The notes: generated from the letters alone by a model not told the origin. DNA of 64,000 nucleotides from Chrysomallon squamiferum (GCA_012295275.1 CM022676.1:17369771-17433770), one strand, 5' to 3'. Shown: positions 31,823 through 49,706, counted from the stretch's first letter. A program made the numbers and translations.

Positions 31823-33303
31823 TATTTTATTTATAAAAAACTATCTGGAATCGGGTCTTTAATACGAATCACATACACATTTGAAAATGAACATGTTTTA
31901 ACACACGCACACACACACAGGAACACTCACAAACACAAAAACAATGGAACAATAAATCCTATCTGAAACTGAACGACGAACTGGACGATACTGGATCTGG
32001 TTAAGTTAAAAATCATAAGAACATAACACAACTATGAGATATAAAAAAACGTTGGAATTGCCCACTGACACGCCAGTGCTGATCCCCTATGTATAGTTTA
32101 ACAGTTTACATTATGTCTGTTTACCGAGGCGAAACGCTTCATCCTGTTCAGTCGGGTTTTGAATACGCGCAGTCATACGAGTTTCATAAAATTAATTCAG
32201 GTACAGGCCAAAAGAGGGTAGTCAGCAAAGGAAATAACTAAATATATAAATATAATAAAAATGAAATAACAAAAGTAATGAATATATCTGTTATTAGAAG
32301 TAGTATTATTATACGTTTGGTGATAATGATGGTTATTAGTAGTAGTCGAGAAGTGAGTAGTATTTATATTAGTAATAATAGTAGTAGTAATATTAGTCGT
32401 AATAGTAGTAGTAGTTGTCTTTCCTGTACGTTTTTTTGTTTTATCTTTTTAAAAATGTTTTAATTTCGCAAGATAAAATAGAAACATACGTTAGAAAACG
32501 ATGTTTGTTGAGTTCGGGTCAAGCCACTGTGTGATTTTTATCTATTATATATCATATCATTACTTTAGAAAAAATAATAAACACAGGAATATACATATTT
32601 ACAAAACACTAGCGAACCGCATCTATTATTTAACTCAGGTCCGCTCCTGAGACTGATAAACAAATATTTACATCTTCTGGCAGAAAGACAACAGTCAGCT
32701 GATCGCGTGATTCAGCAGGACCGCGTGACTGACACAGATAAAATACTTCGTCATGAGAAATAAATCTTGTTTAATTTAATACTGGATATCGAATGTTACA
32801 GTGGGTAGAGAGGAAAAACTCGGTTTAACCGCCTCGTTTAGTACAAATTTCAAAATGATAAAAAAGAAGAAAAAAATACACCTTACAATTTAGTCGTCCT
32901 GTGAAAACAGGTGTTTTGTTTTATATTAATTCAAGTGCTAACAAAATGTAGGTTGCACAAACAAAACAATCCAAACAAAAGAAGATCTTTTTTTGCAAAC
33001 TTTATAACAATAATAGCTTGTGTATTCGTTGTGATTATTATTGTAATTATTATTATTATTATAATTATTATTATTATTATTGTTGTTGTTGTTGTTGTTG
33101 TTGTTGCTGTTGTTGTTGTTGCTGGTTCTGTTGCTGTTTGTGTTACTGTTGTTGCCACTGTTTATGACTTGTTTAAGACACTATGACAGGAATTAGTAAA
33201 GTAAAAATAATTATCGTGATGGTATAATACTACACTTATGCACTAGGAAAATAATGGAATAACAGCTAATTTAGAAACATATTTTTTTTATAATACCAAA
33301 AAT

Positions 33304-33357
<54 letters not shown>

Positions 33358-34110
33358 ATATACGCTGGTAATGACACACATTACACAACGTGAAGACGAT
33401 ATCAAAAGTGAAACAAATATTTTACCAAATCCCGCTGGCAAACGCGTATCGCAGTTTTCAAAGCGAGGTCAAAGTTCAAAGGTTCTCTCCCAGTGACCTC
33501 CCTCTGCATCAGTAGTAACCGCTGGACCGTGCAAAAACCCGCTTGTCGCTTGTTCATCCTCAGACCCGAGTTTTTCTTGCTGACGTCATAGATTAGATTC
33601 CCGCAGACGTCAGTGAAAAGAGCGAGAGAAGCCAGCCCAGGCTAACACATTTTAAAACTTTGTTACACACAAAACTCGATTTAGCTAAATATCTTAATTC
33701 TCAAATTTACAAACTAACTTTAAGAATTCGTCATCGCGTATTTTCAGGTAAAAAGAGTATTATGGATGGTTAAAGAGAAATTCATTTCTTTATATATATT
33801 TCTAGTTTATTGACTCTCTATAATTACCAGTGTGTGTGTATGTGTGTGTTTTAGTATATAAATTTGCTTTATATTTTCTGTTTCATATATAGTTGTATTC
33901 TGTTTTTGATCTAAATTAAAAGGTCTCTCTCCCACGACACGCTGTGTCTGCGTGTCCAATAAATTCTAATATTCGACATGAATCGCTTTGATATTGTAAA
34001 ACGTTTCTTAACACTTGTATTATGACAAATATTAATATTAAAACCCACAGCTATTTTATTGACAGGAGAAAACTATTCTCACTGCTCTACAGTTTAGAAG
34101 TAAACAATAT
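30031..34110. other. Right-arm noncoding interval mirroring 12,620-17,650
   Basis: No gene seen. Contains imperfect (CT)n 30,733-30,886, (TTTA)n 31,786-31,826, (ATT/GTT)n 33,041-33,125, (TA)n 33,310-33,355 and the CpG-containing island. Confidence 0.6.
33400..33660. promoter_or_regulatory. Conserved CpG-containing island (right arm mirror)
   Basis: Mirror of 13,600-13,800; the DR1 consensus AGGTCAAAGTTCA is exact at 33466-33478, and TGCTGACGTCA is kept. The neighbouring (TA)n tract at 33,310-33,355 is expanded relative to the left arm. Confidence 0.4.
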
Positions 34111-35200
34111 TTTATACATACCTTTTTAAAGACAGTTGAAAACAGATTTTTCATACATCAGTCCTGGAGCCATTGCTGAAATGGAAAACAAACAGGTCAT
34201 TGGTTCAACTCTTCTTGGAGACTCTAAGGTCACTACGAAACAATAGTGTGTAACAATCGTGGTATGTAATTTAATGTACCTAACAAGAGATGTGAAAACT
34301 GTTTAGATGATAAAACAAAATGTAACAAAGTTTAATTTTATTTTACTACGACACAATAAAATTTACATTTTATTGTTATTGTCATAACTATTGTTATTGT
34401 TATTATTAATAACATTATTTATTTATTAATTTATTTATATTTTCTCTCGAAACTGTTTGGATACAGGGTTATGGTTGGATTATGTTAAGAAATGTATTAG
34501 AATAGTATTACGTCTAGGGTGATAGTGGGGGGTCTTAGGATTAGGGTTTAGGCTATGGACAGACAGTGAGACGAAATTAATCATAAACTTAATCACAGGC
34601 TTAGGTGCACAGATGTAGAGCTAACATTCAGATAAGTAATATCAGAAACGTTCTTGTATTTAGAGTTAATTCGGGGATAGTATTAGTATTGGTTTAAGGT
34701 TAAATATAAAGATAAAATTAGTAATTCCTATAAATATTTTCATGTATGAAAAATATCCTGTTTGAAAATTATCCTGAATTAACACTACCCTCTACAACTC
34801 ACCAATCTCTGAAATATGTGGAATTTGATGCTGAAAGAGAAACCATTTTGAAACACTCATTAAACTAACTCAACACCCTCTGAACCCTCTTTTGGCTTCA
34901 TCTTACAACCCTCTTTATGTCTGTCATGACCTGTTTTCTACACCATTTCTCCCACCTGTAGCGTTCTCTTTATTTGTATTGCCAATACACATTTTAACAT
35001 CGAACCAGACTGCTTCAAATGCATTACAATAAGAGTGTTCTAAAAGCCTTTTTTATGAATAACTGAACTTATCGTGTTTCTGCTTTTCTTAGCCTTTTGT
35101 ATCACTCGTTTATATCGTGATGGCCTTTTCATGAGACTTTACAAAGATACACTGTTATGAGTCGTACTTATTTTAAATAAGAAACAATTTAATAATAATG

Positions 35201-35261
<61 letters not shown>

Positions 35262-36955
35262 TACATTCAAATAATTTCTTCACTCTCTGCCTACTTCAGA
35301 ATGAAGCTTAGGTGGCCATATTTTCACCACAAATATACATTAATATACAATAGAAGTATTAGTATTAGTAGTATTAGTAGTAGTAGTAATAATAATAATA
35401 GTAATAATAATAAAAATAATGATTTTTCCTCCTTCTATTCCGTTTTTCCTTTTTTTTTCCTTACTTTCTTTTTTCCCTCCTTTCATTCGTTCCTTCCTTC
35501 TTATTTAATTTTCGCTTTTATCTGTCACTCGTTCGAATCAGTATAAGAAAAGTAATTATTTCGAATTGGTTTAAGTGTTCCATTTCCTTCGTATAGAAAT
35601 AGTACAAAGTACGTAGTACTCTGATTACTGTATTTATCTTCACACGAACTCTTATAATAGTCTGCTGTAGTAATGAGTGCACAGAAGATTAGTCAAAGTG
35701 TTGTAAATGTCATTGAGAACGTCTAGTGAGTTGCCACACTGCTCGAATGTGGTGCTCTCTCTAATATGGTGGAAATTAATGCTGAATCACGACCTCGAAA
35801 ACCCATGATAAATTATCATTTTTTCATCTAAACGGTAAAGACTTACATTTTTGTGAATAATTGAATCCATTATAGTCAAATGTGTTTTGTTTATAAGACC
35901 GCCAACTAGACCTTGATCAGTGTGTATTAGTTGCTTCCTGATAAAGCGTGTTTTATATAATGCAGATCTGTTTTCCTGTAACTCATGAAGCAGGGATTAA
36001 AAAGAAATAAAAAATGTACACGGGTTTGGGTGTTCAGCTATTATTTTTCATTTATTGACTATATTTTCTATTTGAATTTTAAAATTAATTATTTTGTAAA
36101 CAGAATCGGAATTGAAAATGTCTTACAATTATCAGAATTTGTCATCAGTATTTCTTAATATGAATAAGTAATAATTTAAATGATATGGGTATTATTTTTA
36201 AATAAGAAATGATATCAATTTCACTAATGTTAGATGATATAAATTTGTTGAACTCATAAAATACAAATAAACGTTTAAATGTTTAATTAGGCTTAATAAA
36301 CTTTTAGATCTCTAAAAATATGAGACGTATTTCGTCAATTATCAAATTATCTTACAGAATCACGTTCCCATTCTCAAGAAACGTATTTCTACATAAATGA
36401 AGAGAATTTCTTTCGTTACAAATTTGTTCTTCTCGAGGAATTACGACCACCGCCAAGTACAGCAATAACCGTTATTGAGACGTGTTATGATTTACGATGA
36501 ATAGATCTCTTTCTGTGTTTCGTCAACAGAAACACCTGTTAGTTGGATTCCTAAATACATTTGAATACAAAACATAATACAGCGGTCTTACACTTTCTGA
36601 GCAGACGGTTCCTAACAACAAAAAATAAGTTTTCAGTTCCAGCTAAACAACTCAGAGACAAGGAGATGTTTGACACAAGAAGACAGCCATTTTGAAAGTT
36701 GAAGGCATTTGAAGGTGTTTGATATGTTCTTAACATGTAATGCATTTCTGTTAGTTTGTTTAAAGTAATCAGCCACAATTAATCCTGTGAACTATTTAGC
36801 ATTGCTATAGGTTACTGTGTGAAAGTTGTTAAATGAGTCGGTACAACGTAAACGATTATTTCAGTGTCGGTTTGTTCATCAATGTATAATTGTTTATTTG
36901 TCAGGAGCGGACGCAGTAGTTGTTGCAACAGTATTAGTAGTAGTAGTAGTGTTAA
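34111..36955. other. Right-arm noncoding interval mirroring 9,905-12,620
   Basis: Contains the mirror of the possible small exon (34,121-34,180, minus), tandem unit copy 2 (34,600-35,640), (AAT)n 35,190-35,262 and unit motifs near 36,600-36,720. No gene was recognised. Confidence 0.6.
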
Positions 36956-37254
36956 ACTAATTCAATTATCGTCATCATCATCATCATCATCGTCATACTC
37001 TTCATCATCATTCTGACATAGTTCTATGGGCTAGCTGCATCTTATGCACATTTTTTCTATCTGTTTACTTTATTTAATTTGATTAGGTTTTATGTATTTA
37101 TTTCATTTTATTTTATTTTACTTATTTATTTATATCTAATATCACTGATTTATAATAGAATCGTTAAATAGAATGTAATCGTTTCTAAGAAATTGTCAGT
37201 TTGACACCGATATATTTTTAAATTAATAGTTAAACTTGTTTTTCCTGTTTTTTC

Positions 37255-37314
<60 letters not shown>

Positions 37315-39334
37315 TTATTATTAACTTTTTATAACACAGATATATACAATGCAATATAATAGGACTACATCAAAATGATTTAATCTAATTTAAGGAAAAA
37401 TGCTTGTAAGATGAGTGTATATGTCTCGTAGCACGATTTCTTATTTTAATCTGAGATTCAAACCCAAAACAGTGACACTTGATGACGTAAATATGTATGA
37501 CATAAGTCACGTGTTTCTCAGTGGAGGATTTTGAGAATTAAAAGTAAAAAAAGCAAAAGTAAAAAACGTCGGTCATATCGAAAATGGATGATATATTAGA
37601 CTTTATTATGTTTTAACGATTCGACTGTTTTTAGTTTCATTACGTTTACTTATATCAGAGTTAGTTCTCTAACAAATTGATCATTATATCGTGAGGTGTT
37701 GTTTTCCAAATTGAGTTGAAAAACATTACGTACAGCCTGACTTGAAAATACATTATCCGATAACGAAATTATAGTTATCTTTCTGGTTTTTGGAACTTGT
37801 CTCATATACTTGTCTAATTTCCGATTTCTTTTTATTTGGTTTATTGGAATTAATTTGGTTGTCGTACATAAATGTAGATAATTTCGTATTTAATTAATGT
37901 TAGGAATATTTGTAGAAATGAAGGGGCAATATATTTACTTACTTTAGTGTACATACAGGTTGATTTCGAGATGTTAGACTGTACTACAGATACTTTCAAA
38001 AACTGCATGTTAATAATATAAAAAAGAAATAGCTAGAAGCGGATTCTGCGAGTAGGTATAACTTAAATTGCAATCCGTGGCTTAGTAAATAAGTTAGGAC
38101 CAATTTTCTAAATTAAAGAACCACAGAAAACAGTAAATTTAAACCTCGATGAGAAATCCAGTCCTTATTAGGGTGTAGCCGAGGGCCCTACTGCGGTTTA
38201 CCGTCATAATTGTATTATTTTATACTGTATTTTATGTGGTGAAATAAAAACAATAAAAAATAAAAAGGAAGAAACAAAGGAAGAAACAAACAAACAAATA
38301 CTATTAAATAAATAAAAGTTATAAGTGAAATATAAATAAATAATTTAAAGAAAATAAACATCAAAATAACTAAATCAAAAGCTTAAATAACAAGTGATGA
38401 GTATAAATATTAATATTTGAACAATGCTTTTTAGTTTTCTTTCTTTGTTGTTTTTTCATGCTGTCTGTGTATATATATATGTACAACAAATAATCAACTT
38501 GGTGTTTCTCATTTCTGTGCTTAGGTCGCTTTGACTCATAACATGTACGAATAAAAGAGGGTCCTCTATCTTACGATTCACAATTACATTGCACTTTTCA
38601 CGATCCTAGGTATAACGTTTCTTCTCTCCAGTACTATTAACACGCTATTTTTATCTGACCTAAACAACAGACAATTGTTAGCGATCACTTTTTCATGAAA
38701 ATAACATGGGAAATAAACCTAGATAATTTACAGGCAAAATAAATAATATATATAGTTAACAGGTTTCAAATGCAAGTTACATTATACGAGACACATTGTA
38801 TGTAATAAAATATGTGCATTTATTTACCTCTAAATGTGGCGTGAAATCTGATTTCAGTCACGTGTTCACGAGCAGACGACATTGTAAACAGCGATACACA
38901 GAAGATATTTCAGTGACCTGTCAAACAGGACGTTGTCAGTTCCAGGAAAACACTCACCAAGCAAGGACGTACTTTTGTTCGCAGGCGGACATTTTGAAAT
39001 TTGAAGGTATTTTGCATTTTAAAGCAATTTAATATATGCTGTACTATTAGTACTTTTACTTAAATCAGACCAGACATATTGAATTAGGAATCTATTTTGT
39101 CAAAGCTATAATATATATATATTTTTTAAAGATAACACACTAGTTTATGAGAAATATCGAAGAATATTTAATAATAACAACACCAACATCAACAATAATA
39201 AGATAAAAAAAAATACTAGGAAGAAATACAAATAATAATGGTGTCGTCATTATACTAATAATTATTATTCTATTAGTAGTAGTAGTAGCAGTTGCAGTAG
39301 GAGTAGTTGTAATACTATCACCTAAATACAGGTA

Positions 39335-39670
39335 CCGGACCAATTATCGGGACTCCTTGGGTCCTGAGGCATTCCGAATTTCTGGATCTTCCGGTTTTCT
39401 CGTGCCAAGGCATTTAAATTCGTAAATATTTAGGCATAAACATTTTACAATTTAAAAATATAATAATAAATAAAGAAAATTGACGACACACAACTGTGGC
39501 GACTCGACACGTAAACAATGCGGCGAGTGAATGAACAGCACGCGGCTTCAACGAGCAGTTACGGTCTGGTGAGGACAAAACCGATGCGCGCAAAGTATGA
39601 AAATTGCGTCGGGAAAAGTTCTGGTTTTCTGGTCTTTCGGTATTTCAGGACGCCGGATAATTGGTTCCTC
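39335..39670. mobile_element. 336-bp TA-flanked MITE (pogo/Tigger- or Tc1-like)
   Basis: Ends are long imperfect inverted repeats: ACCAATTATCGGGACTCCTT on the left and, inverted, ACCAATTATCCGGCGTCCTG on the right, with similarity extending about 50 bp inward. TA lies at both ends (39333-39334 and 39671-39672). The CpG-containing interior (ATGCGGCGAGTG, ATGCGCGCAAAG) differs from the AT-rich surroundings. Terminal runs with CCGG/TTATC and TA duplication suggest the Tc1/mariner-pogo superfamily; no transposase is present. Confidence 0.6.
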
Positions 39671-39740
39671 TATCTGAAGAGATCAGTTAATCGTTTATAG
39701 TTTATGCTGTATCTGGTTACTTCGTTTCACTTTATATCAT

Positions 39741-39741
39741 T

Positions 39742-39800
<59 letters not shown>

Positions 39801-39801
39801 T
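39741..39801. repeat. (TTTA)n microsatellite
   Basis: About 15 TTTA units followed by TAGATCCCTGATCTCTG, the motif that follows a TTTA tract in several tandem units (also near 37,130, 46,030 and 47,600). Confidence 0.95.
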
Positions 39802-40657
39802 AGATCCCTGATCTCTGTAATCAATAGTAGAGTTAAAAAGAAATTACTCGTTTCTAAGAAATTATCGATCAGAAATTTTTTCAGGTAAATATGTGTTTTG
39901 AAACTACAATGTATTTTATATTATGTTAATTTAATTTATTATTATTATTACTATTATTATTATTGATATACTGCTATTGATATACATATAATAAACAGTA
40001 TTACAGCGTGAGGCTTTTCAAAGATATGGAACGTGCCAATAGAAGATGTGATAATATTATCTTATATAATAGTATTGTTTTCTCTTTACGAGTTTGTTAG
40101 TTTGTTCTGTTTATTGGAAATAATTGGGTGGTCTATATCTTCTTCCTTGAAATAATGACAAATGGAAATAATTTCATATTTTCACGGTTTATTTCTACAC
40201 TTATGGGCAGAGAGTTTGTTAACAATGAATTTGTCAGATCGTTGTAAATAACAGCCGAGTATACCTTTGTGTTTCTCATATAGCTGTTGACACCCTATTT
40301 TTATTTTAGCTACATTACAAACAAACGTCACGTGTTAGCTTAACTTGATATACTGGTCATGCAAGCATCGTCAGAGAAATAAAATAGGTACACGTATATT
40401 TAGTGCACTGTAAAATTTATTTCTTCTTATTGTTGATGTTGCTCTTGTTTATATTATTATTATTATTATTAATATTATGATTATTATACAGATTTTATAA
40501 CTTACCTATAAACAATGCAATCTAATAGTACTTAATCTATTCAATTGTTGTAATCAATTTAAAAAAAAAGATTTATGTAAGATGAGTATACATATATCTC
40601 GTATCACGATTTCTTTATTTTATTCTGACATTGAAACCTAACAACGTGACACTTGAT

Positions 40658-40879
40658 CAGTGTCGTGTGGAGGTCTGGTGAAGCCCGGGGCCAACTCCTT
40701 GATTGTAATTCCCAAAGATTCAAGTACAAGGCCTAGTACTGAGGAATAGTATGAGAAAGGAAGATATTTTGAATATGTAAACACAGATGAAACATAAAAT
40801 AAACACTTTATTCGATTTAAATATAAATCTGGACGCCCGGTGCCAGAGCCCCTTCGGCCCTCACCTCTGCACGCCACTG
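40658..40879. mobile_element. 222-bp hAT-type MITE with 8-bp target-site duplication
   Basis: The element begins CAGTGTCGTGTGGAGGT and ends with the inverted form of CAGTGGCGTGCAGAGGT (14 of 17 matches). It is flanked by perfect 8-bp direct repeats CACTTGAT (40650-40657 and 40880-40887). Three paralogous empty sites in the same window (about 5,665 reversed, 37,485 and 46,402) read GACACTTGATGACGT with no insert, proving a precise insertion. CAGTG termini and an 8-bp duplication are hallmarks of hAT elements. It is GC-rich compared with its surroundings and has no coding capacity. Confidence 0.88.
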
Positions 40880-41110
40880 CACTTGATAACGTGTACATTA
40901 TCTGACGTCACTCGTGTGTTTATCAGTGAAGGATTTTGAGAACCAAAAGTACACAAAGCAGAAATAAAACAAGTCGGCCATATTGAAAGTCTATGATATT
41001 TTTATTTTATTATGTTTTAACTATTCCGGTGTTCTTAATTTATTACTAAATATATCAGACTTTGTTCTCTAACAAATAGATTATTTAAGTGTGCGATTTT
41101 TTAAATTGAA

Positions 41111-41820
41111 ATGAAACAAGGTTACGTACATACTGACTTTAGTACTATTAATATTAATAGTAGTAGCAGTAATACCTTTAATACTTGTACTACTACTACT
41201 GTTACTACCTTATTAGAGTCCTCATTTTTTATTGACTTCTTTTGCTATTTATTGCTTACTTTATTTCATTTTGTTTTATTTTATTTTAATTTTAATTCAT
41301 TTATTCTTAAATCGGTGATAGCGGTGATCTACAGTTGAGTCGACAGACCGAAAATAGTCGCTGAAATAAATTGTCCATCCGAAACTTCAAATTAGTAGGT
41401 ATTTTAAATTGTTTTCTATTTTGAAAATATCGGATCTTGTTTGTTGTTTTTGTTTTTTTTGGTTCACTTTATTATTATTTTTCTTCTTTAGTATTTCTTT
41501 TTAGATATGTCACTGACGGATAATTTTGCTAACTTTTCGAGAAGTAAATTTTTATAAATGACCACAAGTAGATTGCGATATGAAAACCGTTTCTCCCACA
41601 GTGAAATATTTCTTACCTGACTGACCACACACCTCTGTTTATAATAATAATGATAATAAAAATAATTCTTTCTGTCTCCATCATCATCATAGTAATCATT
41701 ACCATCAGCACAAGATATTTCTTTTTTATCCTTTTTCTATCCGATGTTTCTCTTTCTTCCCTTGTCTTTTATTAATTAATTAATTAATTTATTTAGTCAG
41801 TTACTTAGTTATTGATTGCA
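41111..41820 (+). repeat. Orphan BTB 5' flank without a gene
   Basis: Matches the gene B 5' flank (reverse of 23,640-22,950) and the gene D 5' flank (to about 47,590), including TGATAGCGGTGATCTACAG, AGTCGCTGAAATAAATTGTC and the CACTGACGGATAATTTTGC landmark. Homology stops at about 41,818 inside a (TTAA)n/(TA)n tract, where genes would continue toward exon 1. No BTB exon follows. It is best read as the stump of a fifth BTB copy, or of a duplication that ended short of the gene. Confidence 0.7.
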
Positions 41821-42025
41821 TATATATATATATAACTAAGTTTTAATGAAACAAAATAATGTTTATAAAAGAAATTGTTCAAGTTAATATTAAATAATTA
41901 ATATATGGCAACCAGAATATTTTAAATGAATAAACTGAAAATGTATAGTTTAGTTTGCTTATTGAAAAATTAGCCTTGATCATTAAAGTTATTAATAACT
42001 AGTCAGTAAGAAAAATAAAAACAAA

Positions 42026-47159
<5,134 letters not shown>

Positions 47160-47160
<1 letters not shown>

Positions 47161-47490
47161 AGTTTTAACGTAGGTAGCCATATTGAAATTACAAAGTATT
47201 TTATATTGTTTCCACTTTGAAAACATCGCATCTTGTACCTTTATTTTTCTTATTTTCTTTCCCTTTTCTTACATGTTTCTTTTTAGATCTGTCACTGACG
47301 GATAATTTTGCTGACTTTTCGAGAAGTAAATTGGTATAAATGACCACAAGTACATTGAGAAAATCTATTCTCCCACAGTGAATATTTCTTACCTGACTGA
47401 CCACACACTTCTGTTTATAATAATAATGATAACAAAAATTATTCTTTCTGTCTTCGTGATCATCATAGTGATCATTACCATCAGCACAAG
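47160..47490 (+). repeat. Conserved BTB 5'-flank block (gene D copy; others at A, B, C and one orphan)
   Basis: This block, with landmarks AGATCTGTCACTGACGGATA, GACCACAAGTACATTG and CTGACTGACCACACAC, recurs upstream of gene A (about 4,600-4,920, reversed), gene B (23,100-23,470, reversed), partly at gene C (23,990-24,100) and without a gene at 41,480-41,720. The A and D copies are essentially identical over 204 bp. It probably holds the promoter or a noncoding first exon. Confidence 0.6.
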
Positions 47491-47677
47491 GTATTTCTTT
47501 TTTATCCTTTTTCTATCGGATGTTTTTCTTTCTTTCCTTATCTTTTATTAATTAATTAATTAATTTATTTGTTTAGTTAGTTAGTTATTGATTTATTTTT
47601 AGATCTCTGATCTAAGTGTTCAGCAGCAGATGCGTTAAACAGAAAGTACTCGGGTTTTAGAAATTATCTTGGTTTGA

Positions 47678-47682
<5 letters not shown>

Positions 47683-47720
<38 letters not shown>

Positions 47721-47792
47721 TCGGTTTTGGAATATGTCCGTCTACACGTCATATGTACATGGAAATATTTGTAAATTACATTTAGTATGACG

Positions 47793-47856
<64 letters not shown>
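47683..47856. repeat. (TA)n and (ATT)n microsatellites flanking the gene D CRE
   Basis: (TA)n at 47,683-47,715 and (ATT)n at 47,796-47,856 flank the TGACGTCA site; both differ in length from the gene A mirror tracts (4,369-4,392 and about 4,255-4,281), so the CRE-to-ATG distance varies. Confidence 0.93.
47788..47795. promoter_or_regulatory. CRE palindrome TGACGTCA upstream of gene D
   Basis: Mirror of the site at 4283-4290, about 296 bp before the gene D ATG; the extra distance is microsatellite length. The equivalent position at gene C is TGACGTTA (24357-24364), and at gene B it is erased next to an expanded (TAA)n tract (about 22,862-22,871). Confidence 0.45.
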
Positions 47857-48006
47857 GAGTGAGTTATCGATTTTATAGTTTTATTTGATATTTTATTTTC
47901 TGACTACTTTTTGTTTATTTTCATTATTTTAATTTAATTTGACTTTTTTATATTTTTTTATTTCTTATTTATTTATTTATTTTCATAGGAATTCTTGTTG
48001 TTGTTG

Positions 48007-48037
<31 letters not shown>

Positions 48038-48090
48038 GATTATTATTATTATTATTTTTACTGTTATTATCCTTTGTTTGTAGTGAAAAC

Positions 48091-49621
48091 ATGTCCACCT
48101 CATGCACAATCTCAAGTTGGCAGAAAGGGAAGAATCTCATACAATGCCTTGAACACGTTTTCCTTACAAGAACTGACACGGACGTCAGATTTCTTGTTGG
48201 GGAACATAGAACGCCTATCGATGCTCACCGTTTCATTTTGGTTATTCGAAGCCAAGTTTTTCATCAGATGATGACTGGAAAACTTCGCAAAAAAACCAGT
48301 ATCAAAATACCGGATGTGCAGGCAGAAATTTTCTCAGAGTTTTTAAAGTATGTTAAAACACACACAGACACACACACACACACACACACAAACATACACA
48401 GACATGGAAACACATGTATGAAGACAGTGAGGAATAGAGACATACATACAGACAGAAACGTTGCTAACAATACAGTTTTTGTTAGTAATCTAATTATTTT
48501 CTAATTAATTAATCTCACATAATTATCTCACATTTTGAAGTCTTAATCTACTTCTTTTACACAGATATCTTTATACGGATGACGTCGTCCTAAGAGGCGA
48601 CAACGTCATCGGTCTGCTGTATCTATCGAGGAAGTACATCGTCACGACACTGGAAGAACAGTGCGTAAACTATTTGGAGTCGTCGTTGTCGTCACGGAAT
48701 GCGTGCGACGTCCTGGAACAAGCTTACCTGTTTCATGAACATGATCTAAGGAAAAAAACTATGGAGTTCATTTTGAAAAATGGCGACGAAGTTCTGAAGT
48801 CAGAGGAAGTCACCAATCTTCGTCACGAATATCTGCTTGAGATCGTACGATCAGAGGAACTGATAGCAGAAGAGAAAAATGTTTTTGAAGCTGCTGTGAA
48901 GTGGGCTGACAGCGTGTGCAGGAAGCAAGGAAGACAGACGAATGGACAGAACATGCGCAATGCACTTGGAGAGGTCGTGAAGCACGTGCGTTTTCCATTA
49001 CTCGATCAGACGTATTTTGTAAAACACGTGACACCCACTCACATACTCACTGAGACAGAAGAAAACAAGATTTTGAAACACTTGGTGAGCAGTGATGATG
49101 ATGTTTCACCTTTTAACTCAAACAAGAGAACTGCAATGATTCCTAAAACACAGATTACAATAAACAGATTTGGTTTCACATGTCTTCTTCAGTGGTCATG
49201 TTCTGGTGAAGTAGATGACGCCATTACTTTCTCTGTCAACAAAAACGCTTTTCTTCGCGGATTTCAGTTGTATGGTCACCGTCAACCACACAACTACGAC
49301 GTCAGCGCCTTCATCACTGACACAAGAACAGACGAAATACTGGACGGGTCTACACTGACACAGAGATATAAACACGTCGTGTCTGACGTGTATGACGTCG
49401 TGTTCAGTCGTCCAGTGAAGATTACTAAAGACACTGAGTACAGCTTGTTTGTTAATGTTAAGGGAGAAGACTCATGGTGTGGAGGTTTTGGTGAATCAGA
49501 AATTGTTGTAGACTCTTTTGTTTGTAGATTTTCTGAGTCACACAAATCTAAACACAGTCACAGACGACTTCGTACACGTGTGACAGACGGACAAATAGCT
49601 GCTTTGTTATTTTTAGTGTAA
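48091..49621 (+). CDS. BTB-BACK-PHR protein D (BTBD6-like Cul3 adaptor), 437 aa, two exons
   Basis: Exon 1 is 48091-48347 (257 nt) with donor GTATGT at 48348; exon 2 is 48565-49621 after TTTTACACAG. Exon lengths equal those of gene A exactly. The domains are BTB (~20-125), BACK (~130-235) and PHR (~280-437), ending DGQIAALLFLV. The frame is open throughout. Relative to A, nine substitutions fall in the first ~55 codons after residue 122 (for example CHECLVEIV becomes RHEYLLEIV), hitting positions that A, B and C share. D is therefore the divergent copy in the BACK domain, although most of the rest, including the PHR, is nearly identical to A. By family it is a probable Cul3 adaptor; expression cannot be judged. 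If the inverted repeat is a scaffolding artefact, D and A are alleles of one gene. Confidence 0.92.
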
Positions 49622-49706
49622 AAAACAACATCGTTCAAACACTGTCACTTTTAGTCATCACTGGGATCACATTTTTATTTTTATTTATCTATTTGTTTAC
49701 GTTTTT

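Larger units (their letters stand above)
36956..42025. repeat. 5,070-bp segment present only in the right arm
   Basis: The left arm joins directly (9,897 region) what in the right arm is split between ...GTGTTAA (to 36,955) and CATTATCTACATTTAG (from 42,026). The extra DNA consists of further diverged copies of units also found at 43,390-47,600: 37,000-37,900 resembles 45,780-46,800, 38,500-39,020 resembles 43,390-43,880, 40,190-41,100 resembles 45,480-46,680, and 41,111-41,820 is a BTB 5' flank. No target duplication is seen at its ends, so a left-arm deletion or a tandem-array size difference is more likely than a transposon insertion. Confidence 0.8.
47491..48083 (+). other. Candidate 5'UTR intron of gene D
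   Basis: Donor CACAAG|GTATTT at 47491 and acceptor TTTGTAG at 48081-48083 mirror gene A. In copy C the donor is intact (24089); in copy B and in the orphan flank at about 41,715 it reads CAAG|ATATTT and is lost. Confidence 0.4.
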
